Shown here: piece by piece, positions 33,812 to 47,345 of the stretch
Layout of the letters: the number at the start of each line of letters is the position of its first letter
Position numbering within the stretch: the stretch's first letter is position 1
Source of the DNA: Sipunculus nudus
Taxonomy: Eukaryota; Annelida; Sipuncula; Golfingiida; Sipunculidae
Assembly (NCBI GenBank): GCA_026874595.1
Contig: CM049313.1
Coordinates: forward strand, 64,608,159 to 64,672,158
Direction of reading: 5' to 3'
DNA: 64,000 bases
Program-made: the position numbers and the translations under genes
The notes under the pieces: model-generated
Told to the model about the DNA's origin: nothing
Seen by the model: only the letters and a program-made list of their open reading frames with translations
Databases searched by the model: none

Positions 33812-34690
33812 TAAAACACAAACCAGAGATTTCGGCAGGTACATCGCTTAATTTGAGATACTGCAAATACGATGATACCTTGTCTATATAACGAACCAGA
33901 TTACATAATATTTGTCGTCGCCAACAGAAGCATAGCAAGTGTGAAGGAAAGGCCAATTTTTCCAATACCAATCCATAGAATATGGGAAATCCGTACAGAC
34001 CATGTATGTGACTTAAACCTTAGTGCTAGGCCTCTTACTTGCGATCTGGCTGTCGAGGTATAGACATATATCTGGCACACACACACGGATATGAAAACAT
34101 TACATAGTCTCATTAACAAAATGCCAACTATAATTATGGATGAAAACTCGAAAATACAGTGAATTTACACGACAATTGGGATATATAAAAACAACATTAA
34201 ACATTTTGGAGGTTTATAGGCAAGCATGAAAACAGAAGACAAGCATAAAAGCAATTGATTGTCATTATTTATTCATTCGTGGAAAGGAAATATAAATGTT
34301 AATGGCTTGGCAGGCTATAATTAGTCGGTTAGTGGCCATAAAAGTTTATGAGTTTTTTAGTGCGATTTTTCCGTGTTCCCGTGTAAAATCAGATCATGCA
34401 TAGAAGGCGGTAAAAGCGACTGCTTGGAAAGGGGAAAAACGTATACGGCGATGAGTGTAAAGGAGTAATGCAAACATCAAGATTTATATATATATACTGT
34501 ACACATGGCAAATTATGAAACAGACTGTTGCCCCCTGGTGACAATCAGATACAGTACATCTCGCTATTAACTGGAGTTCGGGCCAAAATTCCGAACTCTT
34601 TGTAACGGCAATCCCGCCACACAGAAATCAACCGTACCGATGACATGCATATGTATGCTGCCCGGCGTGGCTTAGGACAGACAAAGTCTG
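33812..34690. other. Unassigned region upstream of the aquaporin promoter
   Basis: No ORF with support and no recognised repeat. Confidence 0.5.
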
Positions 34691-34710
34691 TCGATATATA
34701 TTTATCGCAT

Positions 34711-34760
34711 TGATAAGATCCGGAATGTCATATAAAGTGCATAACTGGAGCTACATGTGC
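34711..34760 (+). promoter_or_regulatory. Candidate aquaglyceroporin promoter (TATA box)
   Basis: TATAAAG is at 34731-34737, with a GATA motif (TGATAAG) just upstream. This would put the start near 34762 and give a 5'UTR of about 145 nt to the ATG at 34906. Upstream intron-bearing 5' exons cannot be excluded. Confidence 0.4.
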
Positions 34761-34905
34761 ACGGCACTGAAGTCTTTGGAGTAGATCCCTAGCAGTTGGT
34801 GTTGACACAAGGGGGCGTAAAGTGACTGAATTCCCGCCTCTGTTGACGTGCGCGTCGACTTTATCTGAAGAGTTTGATTTCATCGTTAGTTAAGGGTTGT
34901 TAAAA

Positions 34906-35016
34906 ATGGCAGATGCATACGGCAAGAAATTGCTGATGTTGGAAAAAAACGTCAAAATCAAGCCTAGTATTATCCGACAATTTCTAGCAGAATTTCTTGG
35001 TACACTAGTCCTTGTG
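34906..35016 (+). CDS. Aquaglyceroporin exon 1
   Basis: The MIP-family channel starts here at ATG 34906 (context AAAATGG). It gives 37 codons: a cytosolic N-terminus MADAYGKKLLMLEKN followed by the first membrane helix, whose RQFLAEFLGTLVLV matches the family's AEFLGT signature. The donor GTG|GTGAGT is in phase 0, matching the phase-0 start of exon 2. A longer ORF reading into VSTLFF is intron. Members move water and glycerol across the plasma membrane. Confidence 0.85.
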
Positions 35017-35257
35017 GTGAGTACTCTGTTTTTTATTTGGCTCATAAGGAAATGTAATAACACGCGCGTCACCCTAATAACGTGCGGCATACTGATGGTT
35101 GTCATATGATGAATCATATGTGGCCTCGCCTGCGTAATTCGGTGTTATTAAAAACATTTTGAAAGATCATCTCGATTGATTAACTGATTTTTTTTTGCTG
35201 TGAATCTGGACTTGACGATAAACTAGAACAAACTGGTCATATCGATTAAGCATTAGT

Positions 35258-35261
<4 letters not shown>

Positions 35262-35305
<44 letters not shown>
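35262..35305. repeat. (CT)n microsatellite
   Basis: About 22 CT units. Confidence 0.95.
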
Positions 35306-35307
<2 letters not shown>

Positions 35308-36349
35308 GTTCTGTGGAATCGCTGCTCCATTTTTCTGATTGTATGTGTGTGGAAGTCGTCTGTTATGTTACAGCATGGGACAAATTCCGTCCAAGTTTTT
35401 ATTAATCAAAATATCGTAGAAATGGATGAAACTTTAAGAAATGAAGTATATTTTTGTACTTTTCCTGTAAGGCCATACAAAATAAAATATTGTTCCCGTT
35501 TTCATGGATGATTTTTTTTAAATGAATACCAGGTCCTTCGTAATGTGGCCAATATGCATGCGTTATTTCAGAAGTACATTAAAAGGTTCTTAAATGTATC
35601 GAAAATGGACTACATTTCAAGAATTTAAGCAAATTAATGTTTTCCAGGCAAGCTCGCAAAATTCCATGTTTTATATCTCCATGCACCAGAAAAGGGAAAA
35701 ATAACTCGCTCGCACCATATTCTTTTCTCAGAGCCCGGAGAACATTATTTTGTGTGTGTTTGTGGCCCAAGTTGGCAAACTTCAACTCGTATTGTCTTGA
35801 CCGTTTAATTTCAGTCCGTATAACAATCGATTTTATAAGTTGCTTACCTTTAATAAAGTTGGAAAACCAGGGCAAAACATAGCAGAAATATTTTGAATTG
35901 TCCTATTACTAAAGTTAATACCAGTCAAACATTCAAGCCAATGTCTTATATATAACTTAACGTGCAAAAATACAGATAAGATTCTTAATGACATCATCAA
36001 AGATAATCACGTTACCAAAGATGTATTTGCGTGTAAATTCAACTCATTACCAACCGTAAACAGTGTTTATGATAAAACTGCTTCACAAAACATAATTGAA
36101 GTCTTGACTTTCCGCCGACTGTGTTACTCATATGTATACATCTAGGCTGTGTAAGCTGCACGAGGCGCAATATATATGTATCAACGTGTGGTTTACTCCG
36201 CCACATCAATTGGACTTTCCTACACTCAAAATGTTTTAACTGGAACTAATTAAAGCTTATCAATATACGACCTTTTAATTTATCGACCACCAAACAGTAT
36301 TGCGTGGCTAATGTCCTTTCTTTTTATAAGTGAGATGAAAATTTAGTTA

Positions 36350-39240
36350 CACTTACTTAATGAAAGCACTACTTGATGTTTGCTCAGCTCAAAGTTTCAA
36401 GGGTACTTTGAACTGATCGGAGTAATTAACACGCTTCATATACTCCAAAGCGTTGCGAATAAATTGTCTTGAAGACTTTTCATGCAACATACGGAGTAAT
36501 AATATAGTCTGTTTCTTCCCCTCAGGTTCACCTGATTTTGAAAATTGTTGTTTTCACATTTCAAGAGAAAAAAATGTTGATAGGTGTTGTCTGGATGATG
36601 TCATGTAAACACATACTCGTAAACACGTAAAATATATGGTCAGGTCAAACAAAGATGGCTACTCATGCAGGAAGACAGTAGATCTGTGCGGTCACTGTCA
36701 AGAGTCCAAAAAGTTGTGAAATATACTGGAGATTTATTGTAAAATTCTTTATTGCATGCCATATTGGGTTGTCAATTCCATATACAGATTTCTAAGAAAT
36801 GACGGAAAAATGTAGACGTTGAGGAAAATTATCTAAAAAACAAGGGACCCATGGGTCACGGCGCTCAGCTGTTATATATGATAAAAAATATGATTTACGA
36901 AAGAGGCACATGCTTGTTTTGTGTGGTAATAAATATAAGCTTTATTATTGTTGGTGTTTAGCTTATGTATGATTTTGATAGTATCTTTGGAGACAGGGGA
37001 TTGATTTCATTTATTTTATTAACAAATGGAGTGCTATTGTCACACAGATTTTGACTTGGCCATATAACTTATAAGCAGCACACATAATAAAAGAGTTTAA
37101 CTATTCATTAAAATTTAATAACAAATATTGTGCCAATATAATTTTTATTTAAAAAAATAATAAGAAAATCATATGATTTTTTAAAATAAAATATAACTGA
37201 AATGATTATTGAAATAATATTATAGAATATATTCATGAATGCATTCATGAATACATTTTTAAAGTATCTGCACTGGTATTCAAATACTTTCATTTTTACC
37301 TGAATTTTCATTCTTATGCAATAAAATTTTTTATCATTAAAATTTCACTGAAAAATACCATGGGTGACTGCATGGTGTTATTTGGAATAACATTGACATT
37401 GACATTCTATACATCCATACAAGATTCTTACATCATCAGTAACTGCAAGTTAATTTTCTGTTACTCATCAATTAACAAATTCCTTTTCTATAAATTTTTC
37501 TTTAATTTGTTATAAAAAACCAATACAAAATTATAAATTTATTGTTTATTGTTATGTTGTTTTTCAAAACAACTACTAGATGAGTTGGGTTGGACACCTG
37601 GATCAACAGTGGCTGGGCATCAGCTGCCTGGCTGCCCCAGTGTATGCTTCGCTCAAGCATGCATAATCTGATGAAAGGTCAACAAGGTCAACATACAGGT
37701 GACTCAAGAGGGGCTGGATTAAGCCTGGGTCTGACATGGTCTCATAAAAACATTAATAAAAGCTACAATATTTGGCCATTTTCTTTCAGCTTTCTAAATT
37801 ACAAAGATGAAATCCTTATGTGTGCATAATATGAAAATTGTATCAACAGTGCTCTCAGGAAACAAACGTGCCATGGTCAAAGTTGGGCAAAATTTAAGGT
37901 ACTAATTTTATATTTATACTAATAACTTATAAAATTTGAAAAAATATCAGAACTAATTTTTGGTATTCAATTGAATCTTGATTAAATAATGTTAAATCCC
38001 TGACAAAAATTCTCTAGCTTCAGCAATCCTCGTGTTAAGGGAGTAAATATATTTCCTGATTTTTTAAAAAGTGCATTATGTTTGGGCCCATAACTTAAAA
38101 CAATTACGCAATACTGACATCATTTCTGGCATGTGCATAGCGAATGTATAGAAAAATATGTATTTTATATATGATCAAAGTCAGATCAGTGGTTTTGATA
38201 TCAGGCAGTCTTACAGTGGAACAATGGGTTTTTAATGGAAAAATGAAGTTTTTCATTAATATTTCGAAGGAATAAAGTCCTAGTGATCAAATTCTTGGCA
38301 TGGTGGGGGATTTTGGAGACATCTAACTGTATGCTAAATTTAAGGAACTTAGAGCTAAAGCTGATGACTTATAGTCAGCTGAGCTAAAAAACAGAGGGAC
38401 AAAGATCGGGGAAATAGAGTATAAACTGATTATAGTCAAAACGATATACATCTGAATGCGTCACGTTCAATTGTATCATATAGTATATTAAGCGCATACA
38501 AATACTTTTGATGACATTTTACTAATCTTCAGCAGTGTCATTCCTAGTCTTGTGACATCATCGATCAAGTTTGAGAATGAAAGGAGATCTCTTGATTTTA
38601 TTCTGTTTTTAATATATATTAATATAATTTAGCAATATTTAAGGCACAGGATTTGGGCAACATAAAGGTATAGGTTTAAACATGGGAGGAAGAGTCAATG
38701 AAATACATGAAAACTTCACTGATCCTGTCGATCCTGGCTGATTGGATCATTAGATTCATCGCTGTTGTCACCTCGTATATTACAGGCTTAGTATAATCAT
38801 ACACATTACGTTGACATGCACGCACTGTATATTGTCATATAGTGACCCACATTAAATGTAAAAATACGTTATCATATAGTCGAGAATAATTAATTACACA
38901 CATTCAGGTATTAAATGGGTCTCTTTATCTCAGGATCCGATAAACGTGCCCGAGAATCATGCCATGTCTTATGCTTGCTTCAGCCTGTCACCCCCCTCCC
39001 ATATATTTATATATATATACACATATGGTTGTGTGTTTGACAATGAACCAGCATAGCTATATACAACTCTCTGTCTCTTTCCTTATTTATATATATTCTC
39101 TCTCAGTCTAAAAATATATATATATACATGATATTAAATTTATATAATATAATATAAATATAGTATATAAATGTAAATGAGACAAATATTTACCGAAATA
39201 AGACAAAATTTTGCAGGCTCATGCAAGATCAAATATTTTT
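36350..39240 (+). repeat. Repeat unit 1 of a direct duplication in intron 1
   Basis: It shares ordered blocks with 39280-40440: TATAGTCTGTTTCTTCCCCT and AGGTTCACCTG; GATGATGT-ATG; AACAAAGATGGCTAC; TTTCTAAGAAATGAC; AGTATAAA-TGGTTATAGTC; ACGTTGACATGCA and CACTGTATATTGTCA; GAGAATAATTAAT; and GACAAAAT-TTGCAGG. This unit is longer because of inserted sequence, including 36900-38400. Confidence 0.65.
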
Positions 39241-39279
39241 ATATATAGACTTGCGAGATCGGTAAAACAGTTTTATTTA

Positions 39280-40145
39280 ATCATGAAAGCACGACTCGAT
39301 ATTTGCTCTGCTCACAGTCGCAATGGTACTTCGAACTTTTCAGATAAATTTTGCGCATAAATTGTCATGAAGACGTTTCATACAGCATAAGGAGCGAAAA
39401 TATAGTCTGTTTCTTCCCCTAAGGTTCACCTGTTATTTTTTTTTGCTATGAAAATTGTTATTATCCACACTTTAAGGGAAAAAATATTAATATGGGTAGA
39501 CGATTACAGGACCAAATTTTCAACATGAAAGATAATAACATACCTTACACCTTTTTCAAGCAACAGAAGTATTTAAAGATTTGATAAATAGGTCTACTTT
39601 TTACAACATATCAGACCCAATTATGGCAGTCAAGGTCATTGGTCACCTGTAAAAACAGCCAACAATTGACAGGTGCTGTTCGGATGATGTTATGCAAACA
39701 TCCTAAAATATAACCAGCTAAAACAAAGATGGCTACCTATGCAGGAGGACATCTTATCTGTCAGATCATTGTAAAGAGTCAAACAAATTTTGAAACATTA
39801 ACTGGAGATTTTTTTTGTAAAATTCCAAACTGCATGTAATATTAGGCCATTACTTCCATATAAAGATTTCTAAGAAATGACTAAAAAATATAAATATTTT
39901 AAGAAAATTATCTCCAAAAAACAGATGGACACAGGTTTGTGGAATGGAGTATAAATTGGTTATAGTCCAAATGATAAACATATGTATGTGTCTCGTTAAA
40001 TTGTATTATATATTATAATAACGTTGACATGCAGGCACTGTATATTGTCACATAGTGACCCTCATTAAATATGATACTTTATCATGTATGCGAGAATAAT
40101 TAATAACACACATTCAGGTGTTGAATGCGTCACATTATCTCACAT

Positions 40146-40201
<56 letters not shown>

Positions 40202-40271
40202 CAAATAAGATTCCATTTCTATATATGTACAATGAACCAACATGGCTAATTATACAACTGTCTCTCTCTCT

Positions 40272-40311
<40 letters not shown>

Positions 40312-40440
40312 GAAATTATATTTATAAAATACACATTTAGTATATGTAAATAAAAATAAGACAAATACTTACAGAAATAAGACAAAATGTTGCAGGTTCA
40401 TGCCAGATCAAATATTTTTATGTACAGCGTCATCTCCGGT
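39280..40440 (+). repeat. Repeat unit 2 of the direct duplication
   Basis: Shorter copy of 36350-39240 in the same orientation. (TA)n tracts at about 40149-40200 and 40275-40310 sit where unit 1 has TA-rich sequence. An inverted relative is at 56440-56890. Confidence 0.65.
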
Positions 40441-40834
40441 CATATATAGAGCGGGCATCATTTCTATACTTTAGAGCTACCGTTACACCAACAGAACTCC
40501 GAAGGAAGTCTGTCCTTGCGCCTTTATAATTGGCTTAACATAGGCTTACCGCGGTGACAACAAATTAAGACATGTTAAGAGTTACATGCTTTTTTTATAC
40601 GTGTGCACTATTTTCGATCAAGTATTCCGATACTACAAAAGATTTCAAGGAGTTTCTACTCAGAAATCTCAGGAAGATGATTCTTTCTGACATCCTTGAA
40701 GATTGAAGAGAAAACAAAAATAAAGTATGCTTTAAAAATGATAACTGGTTAGGGGAAAATTTCTCAAAACATTGGTTCCAAAATATCGAGGAGATTCGCC
40801 CTCTGGAACCCATGCGGCTCTGTCCATAGATTCG

Positions 40835-40862
40835 GGGGGTGGGGATGGGGGGGGGGGGGGGC
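40835..40862. repeat. Poly-G tract
   Basis: G-rich run next to the recombinase remnant. Confidence 0.8.
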
Positions 40863-40878
40863 AGAGGTAACCCTCTAA

Positions 40879-41383
40879 ATGCTTCTGCCTGCCATATCCC
40901 TCCTGAGTTTCCATGCTTTCCTTCGTATTGAGGAAATAACTAGTACACAAGAATCTCTGAGAAATAATCTTCTCTTAAGTAATCTTTCCCTCCAAGGCAG
41001 TTCTATCAAAATTACTATGTCAAGATTCAATCACGGCCCACTCCACCATGAGCCAGTCCTCCTTCAACCCTCTTCAGGCCTATACTGTCCTGTCTCGGCG
41101 CTCACAATATTCTTAGGTTTAAGGCCAAAATTAGAGGGCCCGCTGTTTATCTCTCATACAGTTTCGCGCACATTTTTTAAAAACTCTTCACTTAAGAAAA
41201 TCCTCCATTTTTGGGGTACCCTCAGTCCCACACTGACAGTACAAAAGTTTCCGAAACGGAGCTGCAACCCACGCAGTATCCATACGCATCCCTGATGACA
41301 GAATCATGCGATTGGGCTGGTGGAAATCAAAAAGCTTTTTTTGTATATTAGTCTCCCCCATACTTAAGGCCAACAACCGCTAA
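40879..41383 (+). pseudogene. Tyrosine recombinase fragment, frameshifted
   Basis: The first frame (from 40879) has LLSFHAFLRIEEIT, then SRFNHGPLHHEPVLLQPSSG, CPVSALTIFLGLRP and GPLFISHTVSRTFF. This is the pattern of the core of tyrosine recombinases found in DIRS, Ngaro and Crypton elements. Near 41240 the frame shifts by +1, and the catalytic Arg region continues as FRNGAATHA, then DDRIMRLGWWKSKSFF, ending at TAA 41381-41383. The N-terminal part is missing. Broken and probably inactive. The element class is not determined; no reverse transcriptase is nearby. Confidence 0.7.
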
Positions 41384-41840
41384 TAAGTAATATCCAAAGT
41401 ATATATTTAGCCAGCCCATTCTTCAGTACGTGATTGGGGACGGTCATCCCCGCTCTACCCATGTTTATAGCATTCACACGAATATCCATTATTCTGTCTG
41501 TTCATACTAGATACAGTCTTTACATGTACTCAAAACCACAATGCATGGGCACAAACCTTACTTTAATTAGCTAGAACTTCGTGGGAAGCCTGGCTTATGC
41601 AGCGGCTGTGGCGGTTTTTTTTTTGTCCCCACCAAGGGTCTATACATTATTTCCAGATTGTAACCTTCAGTTAAGACGAGTCTGTCTGTATAGGTTTGAA
41701 TATCTCCCGTATAGTGTAACTAAATGTAAGGCTAGTTTTTCCATGAATATGACTACCAAGGGAAGGATACTTGAATGGGTTAAGAAGCATTATTAACTGT
41801 GCTGTTTGACATGGATTTTGTATAATAAACGGGTTAGCAT
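41384..41840. other. Unassigned intron sequence
   Basis: Short ORF at 41581-41796 has no recognised domain. Confidence 0.4.
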
Positions 41841-41849
41841 ATCACCCAA

Positions 41850-42240
41850 CCATTCAGTATATGACTGGTGGTTTGGGATTTGTATCTGTAGTGTATTTTA
41901 CTGTCTTGACACTAGTGCAGGCTTTTCCAAGCATTCAGTATTGGACTGGCGCATGGATTATTGATTATAGTCAAGGGGTTCTAATACTTGTGTATTATAA
42001 TACTCATACTCAGGAGGTTGTATTTGTTTTGTATTGTACTGTTTCGACACTGCCATTTCATTTTCCAAACATTCAGAATTGGACTTGTGCTTGGTTATTT
42101 GTAATTGTTATTTTTTTTATTTGTGTATTAATGTCCAAGCATTCAGGATTGGACTTGTGCTTAGTTATTTGTAATTGTTAAATTTTTTATTTGTGTATTA
42201 ATGTCCAAGCATTTAGGATTTGACTGGTGCTTAGATACAG
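41850..42240 (+). repeat. Degenerate tandem repeat (CAAGCATTCAGGATTGGACT units)
   Basis: About five units with CCAAGCATTCAG-ATTGGACT and TGTGCTTGGTTATTTGTAAT; the last two are ~75 bp apart and nearly identical. Confidence 0.7.
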
Positions 42241-42659
42241 ACTAAGGAATCTAACTTTTGCTTGTTTAGGCAAAAAAAAAATAAAATAAAATAAAAGGTA
42301 TAATTTCTATCCCCGCATCAAAGGTTTTTATTTTGATTTTTATCTTTCAAGAAGATAAATAATACAATTGATGTAGTGCTTTCACCTGTTAAGCAAAACC
42401 ATTAGTTATTTTCATGCTTTTCTCTGATGATATGACATTTTTATCGAAACAAACAAAATAAGAATAAAAAATAAAATACCGCCCGCATTTATTTATGAAA
42501 AAAGTGCCTGAGAACCATACCTTTTACTTTTTTCTGGCCTTACTGATATTTGTATGTTCGGTACACTGTGATTAAGGTGTAGGCTGTAATGCCTACTGTT
42601 TGTATAATAATTATGCTTTTCTTCATTAATAAATAACATTATATCATCATATCCGTCTC

Positions 42660-42829
42660 CGTTGTTTCGAGTGCTTGACACACACACACACACATATATA
42701 TTTCTAACAAAATCCACCTGGTGATCGGGTCGCCTCCCTTGCAACAGACTGTAGTAAATTACAGTGTTGTTTTTTCTTCAGTGTTTTATATATATATATT
42801 AGTAAATTACAGTGTTGTTTTTTCTTCAG

Positions 42830-42885
<56 letters not shown>

Positions 42886-43329
42886 ATATATATGTGATAT
42901 GAATGGGGAAAGGATGTTTCAGTATTAGTGAGTTTATAAAAAAAAGTGCTTTAACCTACGCTTCATCCCACCCGTAAGATAAATTTATCTTAACTGGAAA
43001 AGAAATAAAATACAGGTGTATATAGGCCTAACTTCTCAGCGACAAGCTTTGGTGCAGTGTCTAATATGTGAGACCGCTTGCGGTGCGACATAACATTTTG
43101 GAATTAATGTGACAGACGTTATAACACGCAAAATCATATGTCTGCCAAACATATCCATGTGCTGTTATAACAGTAAATGATCCGTGACGGTCATAGGCGG
43201 TCAATTATAATTAGGTTGCTGTGTGCTCTCATATGCACCATGAATTCCTCGCATAAACACAATACCAATCTCATAGTCATATTTCTCCATTATACTTCTA
43301 TTCACTGAACACGTTTGAGTATAAGAATA

Positions 43330-43389
<60 letters not shown>

Positions 43390-43834
43390 TGAAGCTAACG
43401 GCGTGGTTTGAAAAGCTGAGACTTTACGAGATTACGAGATTATGCTTTGTTGTATCGGGGGGAGCATGTGAAAGCTTGACACTGATCCTATTGTCCTCGG
43501 GGGCACAATAGGAATGGTCGGGGTACACGTGCAATACTGGAATATAACAGGGCAAAGAGGTTTGTTGTTGTTTTAATGTTTATATAATACAAAAATATTT
43601 TACCATGATGCCCATTTAGCATAGTAAGCTGATTTTTAATAGGGTCCTGGGTACAGTGAACATAGTTTCGGCTTTTAAAACCACTTCGTTAGCTTCATAC
43701 TAACAACATTCACCTGATGATCGAGTCACATCCCGTGAAACAGACAGTAGTGAATTAACAGTTGTTTTTCTTCAGTGTTATATCGCTTTGGCCTAGTCTG
43801 TAGGCCATAGACGCTTTATATATAAGGGTAACTC

Positions 43835-43889
<55 letters not shown>

Positions 43890-43890
43890 T
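42660..43890. repeat. Repeated CACCTGRTGATCGRGTC blocks with long (TA)n tracts
   Basis: 42710-42840 and 43710-43785 share CACCTG-TGATCG-GTC, AACAGAC-GTAGT-AATTA and TTCTTCAGTGTT. Within the first, a 52-bp piece is duplicated in tandem. (TA)n tracts lie at 42838-42895, 43330-43388 and 43838-43888. Confidence 0.7.
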
Positions 43891-44765
43891 TCATTCATAT
43901 TCAACATGTTCATGAGCGGTTAGACTATACTTAAGCTGCTTTGAATTAGCATGAACGTGCTCGTTGGAAATGATTTTTCCTATTGAAGGGATATAATCAA
44001 AAGCAATATTATGCCTTGTCTTTCATACTATCGGTCCAGTTTCGCTTTATACAAAAGTTTCCCAGCAAAACCATCCCATCACTAAGTCTTAATACCCCGC
44101 ATACGGTTGTTATGGCTTTGCGTATTGGTAAACACAGTCCACTTGTGTCTGTTTAACATAGCAAGACCGCGCGACTGGAGGTCTAATTGTGAGCCGCTAC
44201 ACGCGATATTTCACCTAGCGGGAACATGTGTTGCATTTTTGGGCCAAGTCAGTCATGGCATTTCCTGATTGACAATTTTTGTGGCCCCAGCGATGCACAG
44301 TGTGTTTAAGATGACACCTGTGATCGCGCCCGGTGCACTGTTTTTTAACATTCGTTGCAGGAGCAAGAAAACGGTTTTCAGAACAATATTTTGGCAGGAA
44401 CAAATTTATTTTAAAGGGAAGAAGCTATTTTTCGTGTTAATTCATCATGCTTTTTAGGTGATTAAGCCCCTTTATATGGCGTGTTTTGAGAGTTTGCAAG
44501 AGTCATATTTTGAACCCGTCGGCTTGTAAAGTATAGGAATCAGACCTATCCAAATGGAACCCGTCCATCTTGGAAGACAATGCGTGGATTTCATCATGTG
44601 CGTTGGTTAATAAGAGATTTTAAAAAAAGTCGGATTCATTACTGCGGTTTTAGGAAATAAGTACTGAAAGCAAAGAATATAATCTTTAATTTTTTAGTAA
44701 AATAAACCGCCTCAATTTTTATATTAATGCGTGTTTAACTAAGTACTTTATGTTTCGGACTACAT
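43891..44765. other. Unassigned intron sequence
   Basis: No recognised feature; ORFs at 44215-44457 overlap on opposite strands and lack support. Confidence 0.45.
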
Positions 44766-44769
44766 GACA

Positions 44770-45020
44770 GGGGATTACACGCGATAGTCCTGGTGTCAGC
44801 CAGACTCGCTGTACCACTCATGTGGGTCCTGGGTGTGTTTCATCCCCATTGCTGGGTCATAAAACCGAGCAACCCCCGAAAGGCGCACTCATTTGTGGGT
44901 GAAACACAACTGTTTGGCACCGTGTCCCCATTTAACCTGCAGACCGCCTGAACCGCCTCAGTTGAGATTCTAACTCGCGATCTCCCGGCTTTGAGCTCTG
45001 TCCTCTTGCCCAAGACCACG
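44770..45020 (-). mobile_element. tRNA-derived SINE, family 1, minus strand
   Basis: Read on the minus strand it has GGGCAAGAGGAC, a B-box-like GAGTTAGAATCTC, ACAAATGAGTGCGCCTTTCG, TATGACCCAGCAA and CTGGCTGACACCAGGA, matching the 28709 copy. The A-tail is not evident. Confidence 0.75.
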
Positions 45021-45229
45021 AAAGCAAAGAAAATAATTTAATTTATATGCTGATAAGAACCTTATCATTCACAGTTACTAATATGCACTTTGCTACGGTC
45101 GACAACAAATCCGTGACAGGTACGATGACACTTCCGCCAAGCGAGGGCACGGCCAACCACAGAGGTTATCACAGGGGTCACAGGGGGGTGTGTTTAGATA
45201 GATACCACCAGGGGATACTGATTACGGTG

Positions 45230-45845
45230 TCATAATTAAAAAAAAATCAATCCACAGGTTATCTGGAGTTTTTATCTGGTGTCAAATTTACCTTTATATC
45301 CGGTTGTTGGGTCTTCTCAGTGTTCTAATAATATCTCTTATATAGGCCAATAGTAATTATAAGTCCATTGTTTCTCTATTTATAACGCTGTGTGTACCAT
45401 ATATACTTTATGTATACCTCGAGACGTCTCGGATGTGGGTGGTCTATATTTATCGGAGTTGAATGTTCTCACATGTCAAATGCCGTGTACTTTACAAATG
45501 ATATTGTGACACATGAAGATATATATATATGTATATATATAAATGTGCCAATATTTGAGTACAAAATTGATAGCTTTGCCTATGAGAGTGTTCTCTGTTT
45601 TCTTGGTACAGGTCTAGTTGATGCTTCTGTACGGTCATTTATGAAATGTTCATAGATAAATATTTAATTATTTGCGGACAGAGAAATCTCTTATTGACCG
45701 CCCGTCTTTTATAGACCAAAGTTAAAACTATAGTTTTATAAATATAGGGTGAATGGGATCTATAATTTATTTTAAAATCTTTTCAACTGATTTTCGATAC
45801 GAGAGTTTCTGGCAATAATGATACCTCTGAGTGATACCCCAACAA
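45230..45845. other. Unassigned intron sequence
   Basis: ORF at 45392-45655 shows no domain. Confidence 0.4.
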
Positions 45846-45849
45846 TGCT

Positions 45850-46345
45850 ACCTTACCGGACTTGAACTCGAGTCAGGACTCGGGCCACTTTTTTAAGGAC
45901 TCGGACTTGCACTCGAGGGTCCTGGACTCGGACTTGTACTCGGACTCTGAGGTAAGGACTCGGGGGGGGGGGATCATCTCGAGTCCATCTCGAGTTCAGA
46001 AGAAAAGAAAACTATCAAATAATATATAAAGACTGTGCACATGGGTGAGATACTTACAAAAAAATTAAAAGAAGGCTACACAACAAGTTTAATAGCTGCA
46101 TCATGGGGACAACGTAATTTTACATTCAAATAAAAGGCACTTGTAAAATAACCTAAAATTTACATGATTACTTTAAATATCTTTTCTTAATTTCTTTAAA
46201 TAAAAGCTTAGAAATTGACTCGGACTTCGACTCGAGTTCCAAATAACTCGGACTCGAAGAAGGTTGACTTTGACTCGAACACCTAGGACTCGGACTCAGG
46301 TGGCCGGGACCCGGATGGTGAGGACTCGACTGGTTCCATTGTATA
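45850..46345. mobile_element. ACTCGGACTTG-iterated element
   Basis: Both ends consist of iterated GGACTCGGACTTG-type units (45860-45970 and 46215-46335) around an AT-rich centre. A poly-G run is at 45961-45970. A second member is split across 61027-61060 and 62500-62640. Confidence 0.6.
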
Positions 46346-46555
46346 TTTGTTAATTGCAATAATAACACTCTCCGGACACCTGAAGTTATCATTTGAAGTG
46401 GTGTGAGGTTATCAGCATCGGACGAGTGTCACATACAGTGGCCAAGAGATAATCAGGAGATAACAGGTCATCACCTGTTGGCATGGGAAGACCAGGAGGA
46501 TTATTTCACACATAGTCCAGTTTGTATAAATGTCCGACACAGCCCCAGCTACTTG

Positions 46556-47105
46556 TTATGATATGATATGACAAAATGCAATATGATATAATATAGTATA
46601 CAGTACAATATGATTTAACAGTATAATATAATATAGTATAATACAGAACAATATGATATAACAATATAATTTAATACAGTATAATACGGTACAATATGAT
46701 ATAACAGTATAATATAATGCATTATAATACAGTACCATATGATACAACAGTATAATATAATATAATATAATATAATACAGTACAAAATGATAAAACAGTA
46801 TAATATAATATAATATATTATAGTATAATTCAGTACGATATGATTAAGAAGTATAATATAATATAATATAATATAGTATAGTTTAATAGAGAACAAATAT
46901 ATAATATGATATAATATTATATAATATAATATATTTTTATACAATAAATTATACCCTGATGTAATATATGAATAAAGTGCAATATAATATAAAATAGTAT
47001 AATATAATACAATATGATCCAATATACTAAAATGCAATATAATAAAATGCAATATAATGTAACAATTAACATATTATTATATAATATAATATAACATAAC
47101 AAAAC
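46556..47105. repeat. ATAATATAATACAGTA minisatellite
   Basis: AT-rich degenerate tandem repeat with recurring ACAATATGATATAACAGTAT blocks; ORFs rich in Tyr/Ile on the minus strand are artefacts. Confidence 0.9.
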
Positions 47106-47214
47106 GTAATGTAATATAATACACAGGAATTCCTAAGGGTATCGCTGTAAAACGGACATTTGAGGCTGTCCTATATTAGTAATAAACAGACTTGGGAGAA
47201 AGCTTTATGATCAG

Positions 47215-47345
47215 CAGATCTCTTCAATGCCCGGATCCTAAGGAGGGTTAAAGGGGTCCGGAACCCCCTCTTTATCAGCCGTTGCAACCTTTTTGATGGG
47301 TTTTAGACCCTTTTTTCGGACTTTGGGACCTCTTTTAGATTTTGT
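47215..47345. repeat. CCGGATCC/GGGGTCCGGAACCCCC fragment
   Basis: Resembles interior and terminal motifs of the hAT-like element at 18324-18927. Confidence 0.45.
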
